Origin: Rhizobium mesosinicum
GTDB lineage: Bacteria > Pseudomonadota > Alphaproteobacteria > Rhizobiales > Rhizobiaceae
Assembly (NCBI RefSeq): GCF_019511345.1
Contig: NZ_JAEUAK010000002.1
Location: 248,001-312,000 of the forward strand
Direction: 5' to 3'
DNA length: 64,000 bases
Within the stretch, counting starts at the first letter, position 1. Every line of letters starts with the position of its first letter. Below are positions 62,272 to 64,000 of the stretch, piece after piece. The notes beneath the pieces are model-generated. The model saw nothing but the letters and a program-made list of their open reading frames with translations, had not been told where the DNA came from and searched no databases. Both the position numbers and the translations under genes were made by a program.

Positions 62272-63594
62272 TTACCAGCGGCGCTCAAAGCGACGACGCA
62301 AGAGGATGGCTCCGATGTTCATGACGATGAGGAACAGGAGCAGGACGATAATGGCGCCTGAGGTTCTCTCCACGAATGCACGCTCGGCTTCATTGGCCCA
62401 CATGTAGACCTGAACCGGAAGTGCGGTGGAAGGGTCGAGCGGAGTGGTCGGCGCCTGGGCGACGAAGGCGACCATGCCGATCAGGAGCAGCGGCGCGGTT
62501 TCGCCGAGTGCGTGGGCAAGGCCGATGATCGTGCCGGTCAGGATGCCGGGCATGGCGAGCGGCAGCACATGGTGGAACACCATCTGCATCTTCGAAGCGC
62601 CGAGGCCGAGGGCTGCCGCGCGGATCGACGGCGGCACGGCGCGCAGAGCCGCACGGGTGGCGATGATGATCGTCGGCAGCGTCATGAGCGTCAGCACCAG
62701 GCCACCGACCAGCGATGCCGAACGCGGCAGGCCGGCGAAGTTGATGAAGACCGACAGGCCGAGCAGACCGTAGACGATCGACGGGACGGCGGCGAGATTG
62801 TTGATATTGACCTCGATCAGGTCCGTCAGCTTGTTCTTCGGCGCGAACTCCTCGAGGTAGATCGAGGCGGCGACACCGATCGGCAACGAAAGGACGAGAA
62901 CGATCAGCATCAGGTAGAGCGAGCCGATGAGGGCGACGCCAAGGCCTGCAGCTTCCGGGCGGCTGGAATTGCCGTTGACGAAGAGGCCGGTGTTGAACTG
63001 CTTGTGGAGAGCGCCGCTCGCCTTCAGCTCGTTCATCCAGGTAACCTGCTTGTCGTTGACCTTGCGGTTCTTCTCATCGACCGAGAGATCGATCTGGCCC
63101 TTGTTGGCGCTGTCGACATTGGCATCGGCAAGCACCGTGACATCGACCGTCTTGCCTATGATGGAGGGGTCGGCCACGACCATGTCGCGCAGCTGGATCG
63201 GCGCACTCTTCGAGAGCATGTTCGATGCATCGCGAACGTCAGGACGGCTCGACGGGTTGACGCCAAGCTGCTTGACGATCGCATCACGCAACAGAACCGG
63301 ATAGTTGGCGGCGACCAGAACCGAAGGATCGGTCGCGCGCTTGTTGTCGGGATCGATGGTCTTTTCGGAAAACTCGATCGGCAGCGTGATCGCGGTCTGT
63401 TGAAAGGCGGTGTAGCCTTTGCCGATCACCGTCCACAGCAGGATGAACAGAAAGATCAGGCCGAATGCGATAGCGGCGATACCATAGGCCTGGAAGCGGC
63501 GCTCGGCGGCATAGCGGCGCTTGATGCCGATGTCGCGGCGTGCAGGCGCCTTGGAGACGGCCGTACCGGCGATGGGGGAAACAATATTCGTCAT
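62272..63594 (-). CDS. pstA: phosphate ABC transporter permease PstA
   Basis: A 440-residue permease, starting at MTNIVSP (63594). It is far longer than the about 296-residue E. coli protein: after the first helix ([20 protein letters not shown]) there is a periplasmic region to about residue 200 typical of rhizobial PstA (DUF3333-like). The permease domain follows with five more helices and the EAA-type loop ([20 protein letters not shown]). Its ATG overlaps the pstC stop by four bases. Confidence 0.93.
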   Translation of the reverse strand: MTNIVSPIAGTAVSKAPARRDIGIKRRYAAERRFQAYGIAAIAFGLIFLFILLWTVIGKGYTAFQQTAITLPIEFSEKTIDPDNKRATDPSVLVAANYPVLLRDAIVKQLGVNPSSRPDVRDASNMLSKSAPIQLRDMVVADPSIIGKTVDVTVLADANVDSANKGQIDLSVDEKNRKVNDKQVTWMNELKASGALHKQFNTGLFVNGNSSRPEAAGLGVALIGSLYLMLIVLVLSLPIGVAASIYLEEFAPKNKLTDLIEVNINNLAAVPSIVYGLLGLSVFINFAGLPRSASLVGGLVLTLMTLPTIIIATRAALRAVPPSIRAAALGLGASKMQMVFHHVLPLAMPGILTGTIIGLAHALGETAPLLLIGMVAFVAQAPTTPLDPSTALPVQVYMWANEAERAFVERTSGAIIVLLLFLIVMNIGAILLRRRFERRW

Positions 63595-64000
63595 TCGTAC
63601 TGCTCCCGGTATTTGCGCACGATGTAGAGCGCGTAGATATTGAGGCAAAGCGTGATGAAGAACAGCGTGATGCCGAGCGCGAAGGCTACCAGCGTCTGCG
63701 GCGAGGTGAACTCGAGGTCGCCGGTCAGCTGGTTGACGATCTTGACGGTCACTGTCGTCATCGGCTCGAAGGGATTGATCTGGATGCGGGCGGCGACACC
63801 GGCGGCCAGAACCACGATCATGGTTTCGCCGATGGCGCGGGACGCCGTCATCAGCAGGGCGCCGACGATGCCGGGAAGTGCGGCTGGGAGAACCACCTTC
63901 TTGATGGTCTCTGAGCGGGTGGCGCCAAGACCGAGCGAGCCGTCGCGAAGCGCGCGCGGAACGGCCGTGATGATATCGTCCGACAGCGAGGAGACGTACG
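63591..64000 (-). CDS. pstC: phosphate ABC transporter permease PstC, C-terminal part
   Basis: The last about 136 residues of PstC; the start lies beyond the right edge. It contains the EAA-type loop (LRDGSLGLGATRSETIKKVV), SRAIGETMIVVLAAG and a final membrane helix LGITLFFITLCLNIYALYI ending in RKYREQYE. The four-base overlap with pstA shows translational coupling. Together with pstA and pstB it forms the phosphate importer; pstS and phoR are expected upstream. Confidence 0.93.
   Translation of the reverse strand, partial: YVSSLSDDIITAVPRALRDGSLGLGATRSETIKKVVLPAALPGIVGALLMTASRAIGETMIVVLAAGVAARIQINPFEPMTTVTVKIVNQLTGDLEFTSPQTLVAFALGITLFFITLCLNIYALYIVRKYREQYE

Noticed and set aside
62512..63627. 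371-residue plus-strand frame
   Set aside because: Antisense to pstA; Arg/Asp-rich composition typical of shadow frames.
1..64000. CRISPR array, prophage or insertion sequence
   Set aside because: No direct repeat array with spacers, no transposase or integrase frame and no phage structural gene was seen. The S24 regulator stands alone.

Overview
The window looks like part of the main chromosome of a member of the Rhizobiaceae (Rhizobium/Agrobacterium/Sinorhizobium type). The signs are high GC, short intergenic gaps, a DUF982 fragment, a SAM-II riboswitch before metZ, GcrA with CcrM (GANTC) sites in its promoter region, a PodJ-like polarity protein, a pstCAB-phoU-phoB order with a long rhizobial PstA, and dispersed palindromic intergenic repeats. 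I see no prophage, transposase, CRISPR array or rRNA. There is one tRNA, Gly(CCC).

Layout. 1-10 kb: DUF982 tail, a decayed lipoprotein paralogue, a UvrD-like helicase, a 3-hydroxyisobutyryl-CoA hydrolase, a GGDEF-EAL protein, UDP-glucose 4-epimerase, then an attenuator-like leader before a peptidase E-like gene, and an aminotransferase. 10-17.7 kb: mscL, an SSF-PAS-histidine kinase-receiver hybrid, a TetR/MFS divergent pair, a luciferase-like oxidoreductase and a PAS protein. 17.9-23.3 kb: a minus-strand beta-oxidation operon (acyl-CoA dehydrogenase, thiolase, FadB/J-type protein) behind a perfect operator-like palindrome. 23.4-34.9 kb: Tag-like glycosylase, SDR, VOC protein, podJ, a TauE/TIGR02186 membrane pair, a dihydrofolate-reductase-like protein, TetR, hydrolase and a lytic transglycosylase-like lipoprotein.

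34.9-49.3 kb: PdeM and its DEXH helicase (the ligase-associated DNA-damage set without its ligase and nuclease), an Rrf2/AhpD pair, YitT, a TPR-methyltransferase, DUF6460, a CAP lipoprotein, MATE, pyrD, DUF952, an orphan NarL-type regulator, an S24 regulator, an SNase-like protein, TerB and a solute-binding protein. 49.7-64 kb: chemoreceptor, lipoprotein, tRNA-Gly, dCTP deaminase, metZ under SAM-II, apaG, the argD-argF-hslO run, gcrA, and the phosphate module pstC-pstA-pstB-phoU-phoB, which runs off the right edge.

The most interesting regulatory signals are: (1) a classic 1:2 / 2:3 / 3:4 attenuator with a possibly leaderless 24-residue leader peptide upstream of a peptidase E-like gene whose nucleophile position carries Asn; (2) four GANTC sites within 36 bp plus a CtrA-like box upstream of gcrA; (3) the SAM-II riboswitch followed by two mutually exclusive hairpins. 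Starts given here often differ from the longest reading frame because a Shine-Dalgarno sequence or family alignment favours an internal codon; such cases are noted.
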